This document shows, piece by piece, positions 1-12,656 of a stretch of DNA of 64,000 nucleotides. A program made the translations under genes and the position numbers. The notes under the pieces are model-generated. The model ran no database searches and was not told the origin of the DNA. It worked only from the letters and a program-made list of their open reading frames with translations. Source of the stretch: Apostichopus japonicus (lineage: Eukaryota; Echinodermata; Holothuroidea; Aspidochirotida; Stichopodidae); the NCBI RefSeq assembly GCF_037975245.1, contig NC_092583.1, forward strand, positions 10,766,264-10,830,263, in the 5' to 3' direction. Every line of letters begins with the position of its first letter. The first letter of the stretch is position 1.

Positions 1-2
1 AG

Positions 3-347
3 ATCGCTTTGGATGATGGCGGGCTACTTTCGCTTCACACTAACGTCACTTCACGTCCTCCTTCGCAAATGGGTAACGACGATGAAGGGGTTGTCTTCGA
101 CGACGAGAGGTTTGAGAGAAATCATGATAAAAAGGGGCAATTCACCAAACTTCCAAAACGGTCGTCTGCCTTGAAACAGACGACAACAAGCGCCACTAAA
201 GACTACTTCACAAAAGTTGGAGATCAGACTTTATCTTCAAAATATGATACAGAGATGATTCATTTTCGACATATTCTCATCGATGAAGACGAACTGGAAG
301 ATGATGACTTAGATGAAGCTGATGAATACTGGGACAACTTCCTTTAG
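3..347 (+). CDS. C-terminal coding piece of an unrecognised gene, acidic tail
   Basis: An open frame runs in from the window edge and ends at a TAG at 345-347; the first visible bases are AG, which could be a splice acceptor. There is no ATG at the left edge, so this is the 3' coding exon of a longer + strand gene. The roughly 114 visible residues are hydrophilic. The middle is basic and Ser/Thr-rich (around FTKLPKRSSALKQTTTSATK). The end is strongly acidic (EDELEDDDLDEADEYWDNFL is the C-terminus). No membrane segment, cysteine pattern or domain I recognise is present; a cytoplasmic tail or disordered C-terminus is possible. Composition and length make a chance ORF unlikely, but the family is unknown to me. 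Confidence 0.55.
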   Translation: MALDDGGLLSLHTNVTSRPPSQMGNDDEGVVFDDERFERNHDKKGQFTKLPKRSSALKQTTTSATKDYFTKVGDQTLSSKYDTEMIHFRHILIDEDELEDDDLDEADEYWDNFL

Positions 348-2064
348 AAAGGAGAAGGTGATGTCGTCTCTTTAGTTATAGAATGAAAAAGACAGACGGA
401 AAGACGGAAGGGGGAGATGGAGCTTGACGAAGGCTGCAGTGGGAAAGTAAAGTAGGGAACGCCAGGGATAAGTCTTTCGTTTGATATTTTTGAAAGCTCT
501 GCTTTCTAATTGTTCCCTTGCCGACAGGAATACGTTGAACAGATGCACGATTGTGGGTGTAGGGGGGGGGGGGCTTGGAGGGTGGAATGGTCGAGTTCAC
601 AAGCACTTCTGTAAGCAAAGGGTAACGTGCAAATGAAGGTTTTTTTTTGCCCCTTTGGTGGGAAAGCTTGTGACAACGCAGCAGATTGACAAATCATATG
701 AATTGGTCAACGTATATGGGTTAGCTACAGAGGAACGGGTATGTAAACGGTTGAAGTACACTAAGTTTGTAACGTAGAAATATTCAGAGGCAATTCGTAC
801 CATGTGATACATTCGCTTTATATGAGATAGTTTATCGTTATACTCGATACTGTGAATAAGAGACAACCGTTAATCAGTATAAACTGGAGTGTGTTATAAC
901 ACCATAACAATGTTAGACTTGTCAGCAGATGCTACTGTTGAAAAAGGACTAACAGACGAATTCATTACTCAAAGGCTGTTTCAACTAATGACTAGTTAGT
1001 AGTCTAAAACAACAATGTTTGACTAGTAATTATACCTTGTAAAGATGTTTACTACTGACTACTGATACGACTAACTAGATACTATATATATATATTAACT
1101 TCAGTGACTTGATTTAGTCTAGTCTTGGTGTCTTTATTATTTAAATAGATAGACCAAGATGGATATACTATGTATACATTACTACTGGGCCTATAAAGAA
1201 AAGAGAAAAGTAACACGACAGCAAGAAATATAGGTGATTCCAGAAAAATGTTGAACATGGCAGTATTGATTGAATGTTACACTGTATCATTTAGGTACAA
1301 TATAAACTAAAACTGCATTTGCCTGCAAATACGCAGTACTGTAGTGCGTGTGGATTGCTTGCAGTATAATGAAGAAATTTTGGTTGTTCATGGTGTTATT
1401 TGTTGGGCGGACAATACACCAGGGAGTATAATAATCATGAAGGTACGTACACAGTGAGGGCGCTTATGAGCGCCGTCACAGGCTCAGAATAAGTTGGCTA
1501 CTCAGCTAGCCTCTGAAACTGCAAATGTACAGAGACTATATACAAATTTAAGTTTCTACGTTCAGTCATGTAGGTATCGTCCACTTGGCCAGTAATGCCA
1601 ACATTGTATCGTGCGCGCGCACTACAATAATGAATTAACTGTTGCAATAAAGGCGCATCAACACCATTATTACAGAATTTAAAAATCGTTGCGGGATAAA
1701 ACCCAGTAAAATCTTTGTAACATACTTTAATATAAACGTCTTTATCTACTATCGGGTTATGATATGGAACCCCCTCGGTATCACCGGATACGGTATATTA
1801 TACGGACCTTACATAAGGGTTGATTATCAGACAGCAGGTTTCACTCCTGTAGATTACAATGTTGTGATAACCCCAAATGAAACATTTTCCAGTGATTTCA
1901 GCTGATTTATTACCTTCTCCTAAGTTGATGTAAAATTATCACGATGTAAAATAAATTTAATCAAGCGATGAATTATACTCGGGCATAAACACTTGAATAG
2001 ACCTCATTGTGAGACTCTTCTGATTCAAATGAGAATTCAGATCTAGGCTGAATACTCCTGGCTA
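348..2064. other. 3' flank and intergenic, no gene seen
   Basis: AT-rich sequence with a run of ten or more G near 561-570 and a poly-T run near 641. No conserved ORF. It presumably includes the 3' UTR of the gene ending at 347. The similarity to later tandem units begins only at about 2065. Confidence 0.5.
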
Positions 2065-3859
2065 TAAGTGACAGCACGACCTAGAAAGTTGAAGGAGACT
2101 CCTATCACAGGATGTTCTATACAAAACTGTTGATTGGTCAAATTAAACGAACACTGGCAAAAAGATAACTCTTAATTAGAAATTTGCCACAATCACAACT
2201 GGAGCCAAGTTACCTCCAGCTTGACTCGTGCTCGTCGACATCTGCGTCTACAATCTTATCGTTCTGAAAGGTGTAAATTTAGGACATGTAAGATACAATT
2301 TCTAAGCTTCTTCTTAATGATCATGCGTGAGAAACCGTAGTAAATATCTTCAAGGAAAGAATTAACAAATGTCCAGAGCAGCTATAAGGGACTTAAAGGA
2401 GCATACATAATAACTTAAATATATTCTAGACTATTACATGACCCTATCGAGGAAACAATGTCGGACAAGACCTAAGACGAATGGTAGAGAAATGAAATTT
2501 GATGCTCCTGCGGTCTGGAAGGATTTTAAAGCACGTCATGCGTGCGTTTGCTACACGCTGCAATTATAATTATTCACAAAGATCGCTCTGACCCTAAGTC
2601 AAACTCTGACCTATGCATTTTTCTTCAGTCGGAACTATACACAACACAAGAATGCCATCGACGACAATCCAAGCCCAAGGGATATACCAATTGGACTATT
2701 TTAGATTAAACTTCCATTCTTTTATAATCATATTACAGCAAACTAAATGATAAGTCTCCTGAAAAGATTTAAGAAGCATTTAAAAGAATGATTGCTTTAA
2801 CCGTAGAGCGGTAACCGAATAAACCTGGCAGCCGACTGCAAAGCAGTAGTCTCATAGAACACACATGATGCTGTTGTAAAATGGCATGTACAGTACTTCA
2901 ATGAAAGGCATCAACTAAACAGGTTGACAAAAGTTAAGTGTACTATCGTATGTTATTGTTCGAGCCCTTTGGAAGGCATGTAGCACGATGTAAATATCTC
3001 TATGTGTAAAATATTAAATACAACAGCAACATATATGTTTGCATCAGTTAGGCAACATACTAGCTTAGATGAACGACACAGTATGGACTCATCTTTCACA
3101 ATGATCATATATTCTGTTCCATTTGGCGTTCCAAAGAAGGTGACAAAGATGTTCATTATAACGCTAATACATATATTTTCTTTTAATTTCTGTAAAATAA
3201 CAATATATAACTACATCTGAATATCACGGGTCAGTGAATTTAATACTTTGGTAGTGCAAATATAGTTACGCTTGTATAACTGTAGGTAACAGACATATAT
3301 GGCGGACGGGAATGCGTTTGTGTAAGAGTCCTCAACTACATGCTTTTGTAAACTTAACGATTGATACTCTTTCAGCTATACTAGCATAAATTCAGATTTT
3401 TTGTATCTTTTCGTTTGAAATGTCAAGCAAGTACTCAGTACAAAAAAAAAAATCCAGTTTCGAATCAAGCCAGTTCGTGAAATTTGTGTTAGAGACAACT
3501 CTGTAGAAGGAAAAGGTTTGTTTTTAATTTGCTGATTCTGTGTGCTAAAATTGTGTTTTCTGGCATAGATATCATTGAGGAACATTCGAGCATTGAATAA
3601 CACTGTCATACTACCAGTTTGACTCCATACCATGTTTAGGTATATCCTACTGTTTTGTGTTTTCTAGCGGATTGGGAAAAATCTTTGGGATCTAGAGAAA
3701 TCGTGTTCGTGTTTTTTTTTTTTTTTTGTAATAATAAAATCTATCTGAGGACTGTACAGACGTAAATTTCTTATAATTTGGTAAACTGACCGTTGTGAAT
3801 CGCCTACGAAAAACAAAAGCGTATGCATGTTGTTGTTGTAGCTATACGGTTAGGACCTC

Positions 3860-3901
3860 TTGCTTATTTCTGTTTGTAGCTGTAAACGTATTGAAGCCAA
3901 C
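3860..3901 (+). promoter_or_regulatory. Probable 3' splice site and start context of Ig receptor 1
   Basis: A pyrimidine-rich stretch ending TGTTTGTAG (AG at 878-879 of the 3 kb block, i.e. 3878-3879) lies 22 bases before the first ATG. The same arrangement is kept in unit 2 (AG at 13254-13255). The open frame continues upstream but without an ATG, so translation most likely starts at 3902 in a good context (AACATGG). A noncoding upstream exon is inferred from the conserved acceptor; no donor was identified. Confidence 0.4.
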
Positions 3902-5386
3902 ATGGATTATCTTCGGCGGATATTGCTTTTCGTTCCGTTACTTGCTTACTTCTTTCATCTATTGCTGGTCTTTGGGAGTCAGTGTTCTGCGCAGACAGTG
4001 TCTCTGTTTACTAGAATTAACGACATTGTATTAGTTGGAGAAACTATATCACTCAGATGTTCAGTGTCAGACTCGACACAAGAAGATGACATCAACATGA
4101 TGATAACAAATGAAACGGGACAACAGATTACATCAGGTTCAGAAGGACTGGACGATGCTACAGTTTACACTGAACAAACCCTTCCATTAATAGTTAGTAC
4201 CAATCAGACATTCTTTTGCAGCGTAACATGGGTAGACTTTACTGCTTCCACAAACCTGACAATATTAGCATTACCAATTGAACAGACATATTGTACTACA
4301 AACTACACGGATGGTATCATTGTTGGACAAACTGTGACTTTAACATGTTATAGTTCTTTGCCAGAGGCAGAGTCTATTAGCTGGAGTTCAGATAGTGATA
4401 CAACATTCGATGAAGTAAAAAGTTATATAAGGAGCATGACCATTGCTAACACGATAAATGTACAACCATCTGTAAGTCAAAATGGCACTGTGTTTACATG
4501 TGAACGTGATGGCGTAGCACCAGTAACCGACATAGACCGGTGTACCGTTGGTCCTATTAATGTTTATGAGAAGTTGATTATTTTCATTGATCCAATAATT
4601 ACTACTACTGATCCAGCGATATTGTATCCAGGACAAACAAAACAATATACATGCTCATCTTTACCAACTTCATCTGTGCAGTGGTCCATTTCGAAGAAAC
4701 TGAACGATTCTGGTATTGAGGTTTCTGTGATTGGATCAAAGATAACAGTAACTGTCCCTAGCGATAGTAACTTTACAGGTGATGTAGACTTGTTTTGTTC
4801 TGGTAACATTCTTGGTGAACGTTCTACAGCAAGTTTAACGTTGGTAATCAATCCCATGGAATCTGTACCCTTGTCCACATTGGTCAGTTCTCCCGAAAAA
4901 TCAGCACCAACAACATCAGCCTCAAACACAGTTTCAAGTAAACCACCTGGTAATTCATTTCTTGTTATTGCGCTAGTCACTGTCATAGGGTTCCTTTTAT
5001 TTACATTGACAATAATGTTTGTTCTACTCTACCGGAAAAGCAGACATACCGAGTCAAATTCCAAATCTGTTGCTAATGTAACCTCTTCGGCGAATGTAGG
5101 CTACGATTATTGCGATATTGATACCGGTGGTGTAACCAGAACCGTTACTTCAAACACTGCAGCAACCACAATCTCTGAAAACAGCCCCAACTCGAAAGAA
5201 CAGTATTCTAGAGTAATCATAAATGAAAACGAGTCGGTAGCCTACGAAATTCCAGATGCTAAAATGGGATACGAAAATCCAAGCAAGAGGACAATTATTG
5301 ACGAAAAAGGGAATGAGTCAGAATATTATGAAAATCCAGAAAAGTTTAATTTTGAGACAAATGGGCAAAAAGAGAGTAAGCCATGA
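3902..5386 (+). CDS. Type I membrane receptor, three Ig domains, tyrosine-rich tail (copy 1)
   Basis: A 494-residue open frame in one exon. Residues 1-30 are a hydrophobic signal peptide (start chosen at the first ATG, directly before it). Three Ig-like domains follow: Ig1 about 33-123 (C53/C106), Ig2 about 127-222 (C149/C200, W161, plus extra C131 and C214) and Ig3 about 226-316 (C251/C299, W261). A Ser/Thr/Pro stalk (321-350) leads to a TM helix at 352-377, followed by the basic stop RKSRH. The 117-residue tail has tyrosines in YDYCDI, QYSRVI, AYEIP and two YENP motifs (Y457, Y476); YxN is a known Grb2-SH2 type ligand. N-glycosylation sequons occur at N70, N101, N118, N134, N194, N268 and N290. 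It is probably a cell-surface recognition receptor; ligand and family name are unknown. A paralogue lies at 13278-14762. The lack of introns between Ig domains is unusual. Confidence 0.9.
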   Translation: MDYLRRILLFVPLLAYFFHLLLVFGSQCSAQTVSLFTRINDIVLVGETISLRCSVSDSTQEDDINMMITNETGQQITSGSEGLDDATVYTEQTLPLIVSTNQTFFCSVTWVDFTASTNLTILALPIEQTYCTTNYTDGIIVGQTVTLTCYSSLPEAESISWSSDSDTTFDEVKSYIRSMTIANTINVQPSVSQNGTVFTCERDGVAPVTDIDRCTVGPINVYEKLIIFIDPIITTTDPAILYPGQTKQYTCSSLPTSSVQWSISKKLNDSGIEVSVIGSKITVTVPSDSNFTGDVDLFCSGNILGERSTASLTLVINPMESVPLSTLVSSPEKSAPTTSASNTVSSKPPGNSFLVIALVTVIGFLLFTLTIMFVLLYRKSRHTESNSKSVANVTSSANVGYDYCDIDTGGVTRTVTSNTAATTISENSPNSKEQYSRVIINENESVAYEIPDAKMGYENPSKRTIIDEKGNESEYYENPEKFNFETNGQKESKP

Positions 5387-8349
5387 AAGCATGAGAATTC
5401 AGCTGTAGTAAAGCACAAATAAGATGAATGAAATATAAAAAAAAATCGTATTTACTCAATCAAACCGTTTTCGAGAACCTATAATTACCGGGCTACATTT
5501 ATTAGGTTTTTCATGTAGCAGATAGGAATGGGTTTTCGATCTCATACCAGAACAGTAATATTTTTATTATATGAAACAATTACCATAATTAATTCAAATA
5601 TGAATGGATGGATGGTTAAGTTCGTAGAGCGCTGGTCAATTGTTTGAATGCCATCCTAGCCATAAATTTCGTTCCTTTTTTAAGTTAAGTTATAAGTTAA
5701 TCAGGAATAATGGTTTGCCAAATGTACTTCGACGTAAAACAAAATGTTGTTAGTAGTTGCAGTTTAACAGTACGTAGACTTGAACGAGATATTCCGTCTA
5801 AAGTTGATAGCTTATTTAACCAATAAGCTGAACATTTTCTGCATATTCAGGCCAAAACATTTTCTGTATAGCATTTGTCCTCCAGGAAAAGATTTAAATT
5901 TAAGATGTCGATTGGGGTAATTGGAAATTTAGATCATAAATAAATAAGGTCCGAGTGCAAGATTGTGGAAATGTATTTGCATCTTTGTGTAAGTTTAAAG
6001 GGGACTGGTGGGGGGGGGGGGGTTCACTCCAACACACCCCTGTAATCATACATGATGTGTTTGATATGTGGTTTTGAATTTTTTTGATGATTTTCTCGAT
6101 GATATATATTTATTAGTCTTTAGTAAACAGGACTAATTAAATGTTCTTAGCCTGTGTAGGATAGTTTATTTTCATTCTCTTCAGTCGGATCAGGTTTGGT
6201 GTATTCTTTCGTCATATTTCTGTCTCTATATTTTAAAAAGGTTTCATCGTTGGAGTGCCATTAATAGTGCCCTGGAAGTTTTTCTATACATTACATTATA
6301 TATCGTACATAGAGATTGTGATATCTTTCGTTCTTCTTTTAAGAACTCCTTTCTTAGCTGTGGAAAAGCAGCAATATTCCCACTGTTTGCATTTTGATAG
6401 TTTTGCTTAAACTTATCTATAAAAAACTTAAACTTTGTAGAATCGGTCTATACAAATTCAGAGAATCCTGCGACGCTCAGAATTTGAAGTTGGTCATTAT
6501 GGTAACGCTCACTGCTGAACTCCATTGGTGACACTGCAACTAAACTGAAGGTTTAATGTGCATTTGTTACCAAAAAGTGGCACCATAACATGGTTGGACA
6601 TGCAAGTTTCTAAAGGCCAAGGAGGTGGTTTGGTTGAGGGGGGGGGGGGGTTGTAAAATGTTTTATGTTCTCGTGTGTTCCCTTGTGTATATGTGTGAAC
6701 AACGATATGTCCCAAACTGCTAAGTGCTGATTGGTACGGCGGATGTGCTTGATACGCATTGTGCATGAGCCTCACTATGGGATGTAGGCCGTGAATTATG
6801 ATTCATAGGGTCAAAGGTTAAGAGGTACAAAAAGAACAAAACAATGCAAATACGCTTGTACCAAAATGAAGAATTGTGAAACAACCTTAAAACTCACGTT
6901 GGATATTAGACACCCGGTTAATGGGACACTTGAGTGACCAAATGGCGACCTTGTCTAATACGCCGAGTGTGTCCGCAAACATAATAGTTTACTCGATTTG
7001 AGTCAGATATACTGTCAACAAGCAAGTGACAAAATATGCTTCACTGATGACGTCGAAAACGGTTGTTGGTTTCATTGTACAGGGTATATTCTTGGCTATA
7101 TGTGCAATACAAACGTAACGGTACCTTACACTCCCTTATCGTTGAACCATACATATGGTGCGAATCCTATATGCTAGCGCTAATTTGGTACGTTATAAAT
7201 GCAACAGCTACAGTTATTTTGTCAGCATGGAACATGTATCATCCATTAGTTGACGAAATTATGAGAAGTTTGAGATATCGTTTCTTTCCTTTCGGTAAAA
7301 TCTGATGGTTATTATTCGATTAAGAGGGGAATTCTTCGTCGTTAACGTTATTTATTTCCCTAAAATGTGCCAAAGAGGCATAAACATAATGAATGTACAG
7401 TCTCTTTTTTTCAAGTTCTTAATGGTAACAAATTTCACAGAATTCATTCTGTAATTTATGAATATGCATGTGGAAGAATGTGTTATCGTGCACTAAGAAC
7501 AGTAGCTTATACATAAGTCAATGGAATATGGAAGGCAATAGATACCTCAGAAAAGACGTGGAAACAAACTGCTAGCATGTCTGTGGCACGGTTATTATAA
7601 ATGGACAATGACATCCATTACACTCGGTAAACATTATACTGGTATTAGATGTGACAAACAGTTAAAACGTCGATAGATATTGCTATTTCTATTTCAAAAC
7701 ATCAAATGGATTATTGCTGACTGATTTTTTTCTCTCTCGAAATAACCAACCCTCACTCCTTCAAGCCGTTTGGAATATACTGCACAATCAAACTCAATTG
7801 GCAGATCAATGAAAAATACAATACAGGTTTTTTTTACAGGTGTTGTAAGCCTTAAAACTGTTATACATTTTATACCTCAACTTACTACTTAGAGAGACAA
7901 CTTTACAACATATATTAGCCTGTATCTCGCATGTGTTTTTATGCTCAGTCGATTGATCCTAGATGATGGTGCAGGGTCGGGCATAGTAACGTCCTCATTT
8001 GGCTAAGGCAATAGTGAACTTCCTCCTGCTTTTGTACAGGCACTGCAATGTCATTGCTATCAAAAGGTTACGAATTGTGGGCATTGAATATTCGGGTCAG
8101 TGAATTTACATAACGTAGGCCTAGACGTGGTGCAGAATGCATCAATGCCATAATTAGTGATAAATATGTTTACACTCCATTCATAGGATTTGACTACCTA
8201 TAGTCACGATTATAACTGGTAGTTTGTTCGTTGTATTGGTGCAATAAGCTCACACGATCATGTTATATGATGTAATTAGTATTGGACAGTTACCGGCACC
8301 AATCATACTTTCAAAAGCATCCACATTTGATTGAAGCTCTTTGTCTTAC
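5387..8349. other. Unit 1 noncoding, after the Ig gene
   Basis: Collinear with 14763-17655 of unit 2 and, from about 6520, with 57982-59960 of unit 4. It has a poly-G run at about 6010-6022 and another near 6641-6652. Short ORFs here are not conserved between units (for example the frame at 7063-7305 is broken by a stop in unit 2), so no gene is called. An A-rich stretch near 5437 may mark the 3' end of the receptor transcript. Confidence 0.5.
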
Positions 8350-8372
8350 GAGGAGGAGGAGGAGGAGGAGGA
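8350..8372 (+). repeat. (GGA)n microsatellite
   Basis: About seven GGA triplets. The same site is occupied by shorter versions in unit 2 (about 17656-17678) and unit 4 (about 59961-59976), so its length varies between paralogous units. Confidence 0.9.
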
Positions 8373-8609
8373 ATTCAATGGGTGAATGTGTTACTCTTTA
8401 CTGTTTGCAAATTGACAAATGTATCATCCAGTATTAACTGGCTAAAACTGGAAAGTGATATAAATCAATGTTCGAAATAATGATATCAACTCTATTATCT
8501 GTGTATACATGTTAAATTTGAGATCAATGTAAACAAACACCTGCATATACCTTACGCTCAGTCTAAGGACTTCAGTTGATAACTTAATTATTTAACTAGC
8601 CACCGATCA

Positions 8610-9060
8610 AATGTGTGTGTGAGAGTGAAGAACTTAAATACATAAATAAAATAAAATAAAATAAATTGCAAATAGCTGTCAAATCAACTGCAACTGCATA
8701 TACAAGTGAAGAATTTATATGAAAGCAGCTGTTGTAAATGAATTGTTTGAAACATGAAGAACTTCACTTTAAATAGCTGCAACATTATCTGCAAAATTCA
8801 ATCAAGAACTTTATGTAAAAAGATTTGATCAACTGTGAATAGATGAAGTTAAAGAGTTAGTTTTCAAATCTTGAAGTGAAAATGTGCTTTTTATAAATGG
8901 CAACTGCCGATCACCTCTGTTTGCAGAGCATAATTTTAATTACTTCATATGAAAGGAAAGAACTTTATTGTTAATAGCTGTCAATCAACTGTAATTGGAA
9001 ACGACGAGCTTTGTTTGTTTGTTAATAGTTGTCGACCAAATGTATAATTAAGAGAATAAC
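8610..9060 (+). repeat. Degenerate tandem region, about 50-bp monomers
   Basis: Variants of 'gaagaacttta...aatagctgtcaatcaactg' recur six or seven times, each starting with GAAGAACTT-like bases and containing AATAGCTGTCA or a relative, spaced roughly 45-90 bases apart. Counterparts lie at about 17930-18370 and 60230-60630. The monomers are old and diverged. No coding potential is seen. Confidence 0.6.
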
Positions 9061-9411
9061 GTACAATAGCTGATTTTTTTGATATTCAGGTTGTACTTTT
9101 CACGGAATAAACCTAACATCTTACTTGAAATTTGTTGTTCGTCATAGGATTTCCATATGAAGAATTTCCTCGAGTTCTAACGTTAAGCTCAATAGGCAAC
9201 AATAACCTAGTTTGCACACTGGTTGTTATTTGCAACGTAGACCAGTGTATCGTGTTATTAAAGTGTGGTACTTGTTGTGTTTTGTTAGTACAATAACAAC
9301 TTTCTAGCAGATGTGATAATCATTAAACCAACAAACAGACTGGATAATTTCTGTCCAAGCTTGTATCAGATGATGAAAACTATACAAAAGGAAACTAACG
9401 GCCTTAATTGT

Positions 9412-9540
9412 ATAGAAGTATATGTTAGAAGTATATGTTAGATGTATATATGTTCGAAGTATATGTTAGAAGTATATATGTTAGAAGTATATGTTAGATA
9501 TATATGTTACAAGTTTATGTTAGAAGTATAAGTAAACATA
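9412..9540 (+). repeat. TATATGTTAGAAG-type short tandem repeat
   Basis: About eight imperfect copies of a 12-16 base AT-rich unit (GAAGTATATGTTA and variants). Unit 2 has a counterpart at about 19145-19262, while unit 4 keeps only about two or three copies near 60985-61015, so copy number differs between units. Confidence 0.75.
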
Positions 9541-12500
9541 TATAGCTGTTGATTTTTTTTTCGGTAAACAGGGTAGTCAGTTAACACACTTAACCTAAGA
9601 TAATGTTTCATTCGGTGTTTGTTTTTGCTTTTATTGAGTGGTGTTTTCCCCCCTTTTAAATTATAATAAAACAGACATTGATGGTAGTAGAAGTATGCAT
9701 CGACTCATTGAATATTTATTATTGTCATGTCTTAGATGGAGAGCAAGGCGTTCTTTAAACATGTAACATTTTGAAATATATATAATGTTCATAATTTGAA
9801 TGTATTTATCATATGATCACATGTCCATTTCATTCTCCTCAGTCAGAGCATGTTATTTGTATCAAGAAGACGTTTCTCTTCCTTAATTCGTTAGATTTTT
9901 CAAGAAACGGCTATGTGTCTATATCTTTCTTATTGTCCTATAGATTTATTCATCAGTACCTTCTAACGGTGTGTTTTATAGGAGGTTGGATTTCTAGTAA
10001 GTTGTACTGCGATTGAGTTGTGTAGGCGATGATCCTCCTAAGTTGCATCTATTTAGGGGTTGTCTTCTTAGATGTTGAGGCATTGGCCTACGGACGGGAT
10101 GTTGGCAATCGAAATATTGTCCTATTCTACAGGCTTGTTTGTATACTGCATCCAGTTTGGCAAATTGCTAATCAAAGACGTTGGCGATGGCATGTGCCGC
10201 AGACTCCACAACAGGCGGGACAATAGTTGCAAGTGCAAGCGTAACTGTCTATTGAATTTCTTTATGCACATTGCGTGTACCGAGTATATATACTTCTACA
10301 TATGTAAATCCAAGAGTACGTACTTTGGCAGAACAGCTGGCTACATGAGAGAGGGAACAAACCAATGGAAATGCAACATGCATGCTGCGTATACATATAA
10401 AGTGCACAGGCCTTCCTATGCTAAGACGAAAGTCTACTATAGAGGTATTATAAAGTCTATACTTGTTCCACTTTAATTTGGTGAGATTTGTGCCGTTTAG
10501 CTGTAAGTGACAACACGACCTAGAAAGTTGAAGCAGGCTCCTATGACGGGCTGTTCTTTACAAACTGTTAATTGGTCAAATTAAACGAACTCTAGCAAAA
10601 AGATAACTCTTAATTAGAAATTTGCCACAACCAAAACTGGAGCAAAGAAATTTCCAAGTTACCTCCACCTACTACCACCCAGGCTCGTCGAGATCGAATA
10701 CCTGCGTCTGCAATCGCATTCTTCTAAACGGTGAAACTTAGGGCATGTAAGATACATATCTCAGCTAATTCTTTATGATCATGCGTGAGACACCGTAGTA
10801 AATATCTTCCAGGAAAGCATTAAAAAATGTCCTCAGCATTAAATATATTCCAGATTATTAAATGACCCTATCGAGGACACTATGTCAGAGAAGTTCTAAA
10901 AACGAATGGTAAAAATGAATGAAGTTTTATGCCCTTGCGGTCTGGAAGGAATTTAAAGCACGTGATGCGTACACGTGCTTCACGCTTCAATTATAATTAT
11001 AGATCGCTCTGACCCTAAGCTGAACCCTGACCAATGCACGTTTCTTCAGGCGGAACTATACACAACACAATAATACCATCGACGACGTTGGCAAGCCCAA
11101 AGTAACCACCAATTGAATATTTTGCAGATTAAACAACCATTCTATTATAATCTTCTTAAAGCAAAGGAAATTATAGTCTTCTGAGAAGATTATAGAATCA
11201 TTGAAAGGAATAACACACGTTAACCGTAGAGCGGTAAACGCATAAACATGGTAGCCTATTTGCAAAGCAGTAGTCTCATAGAACACATATGATGCTGTTG
11301 TAAAATGGCATTAAGATGACATCAATGAAAGGCATCAACTAAATAGGTTGACAAAAGTCAAAAGTACCATCGTATGGTAATGTACGAGCCGTTTGAAAGG
11401 CATGTAGCACGAATTAGTATATGATGATCTCTGGGTGTTAAATTATAATACAACAGCAACATGTATGTTTGCATCAGTTAGGTGACACACTAGCCTACTT
11501 TAACGACACAGTATGGACTCATCTTTCACAATGATCATATATGGTGTTACATATGATGTTCTATGGAAGTCAACAAAGGTGGTCATTATAACGGTCATAC
11601 ACAGATTTGCTTTTACTTCCTGTAAACTATATATAACTACATCTGAACGTTACGAGTCAGTGAATTGAGTACTTTGGGAGTGCAAATATTGATACGCTTG
11701 TATAACTGTAGGTAACAAACCTATATGGCAGACGGAAATGCGCTTGTGTAAGTGTCCTCAACTACATGCCTTTGTAAACTTAACGATTGATACTCTATCA
11801 GCAATACTAACATAAATTCAGTTTTATTGCATTTCTTTCGTTGGAACGTAAATCAAGTATTCAGTACAAGAGATCCAGTTTTGAATCAAGACAGTTCGTG
11901 AATTTGTGTTAGAGACAACTCTCTAGAAGGTAAAGGTTTGTTTCTAATTTGCTGATATTGTGTTCTACAGTTTTGTTTTTGTCTTATGGTATACTTATTA
12001 TAGAGGAAACATTCGAGCATCGAACCACACTTCCATAATACCAATTTGACAAAAACATCACCACGTACCACGGATATTATATACAGAAATTACATAGTGA
12101 AACTAGTTCATGCAACAGCAGAGTAGCTCATAACAGATCCAAAAGTTTAAAGGCTCTCGTCAACTCATTTCGCCTCTTCACTGTTAATGTAACAGTAATG
12201 TTAAATCGAAATGTGTGTTATCCTCCAAGAACTATCTATATACTTTACACTTAAACTAATGGCTTACACAACGACACTGAGCTGAATTGTTTACTGTTTC
12301 AATTTCTAACAAAAAGTTACCATTTCTGGAAAATGAGTTCCTTTTCGTTTTATGTTGGTTTACAATCTCAACGTGCTATTGACCTCTGACATGCAATGTT
12401 CTGGTCACACAATAGCTATAGTTGATAGATGCACTACATTATATAATTTATTATACATCGCCATCAATTTGAGAAATCCACTTCATGATACGTCACTGCA

Positions 12501-12656
12501 ATTATTATTTTGTTTCTTTCAGCAATGTGCAGCCACTTAAGTTCATTGTTGCAGGTGTGAATAATACCTCGAGAATATCCGTATTTAACGTTCACTGGAA
12601 AGGTTTTTTCCCGCATGTATATTATTCGTTCATTCAACTCTACTTAAATTGCGAGA

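Larger units (their letters stand above)
2065..10502 (+). repeat. Tandem segmental duplication, unit 1 (Ig-receptor unit)
   Basis: The sequence beginning near 2065 (AGTGACAGCACGACCTAGAA) recurs near 10505 and 62072, each time followed by collinear similarity. The order in the unit is: a noncoding leader of about 1.8 kb, the Ig receptor gene (3902-5386), then about 5 kb of noncoding DNA containing a GGA microsatellite, a degenerate tandem region and a TATATGTTAGAAG-type repeat. Unit 1 is the most divergent copy. It lacks the roughly 950-bp segment with an Ig relic found in unit 2 and a roughly 145-bp segment shared by units 2 and 4. Confidence 0.85.

Noticed and set aside
5200-5230. QYSRVI in the receptor tails as an ITIM
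   Set aside because: The -2 residue is E in copy 1 and K in copy 2, so the consensus is not met; only the Y476 site of copy 2 fits.
7063-7305. 80-codon frame in unit 1
   Set aside because: The same position in unit 2 has an in-frame stop (near 16565), so the frame is not conserved.
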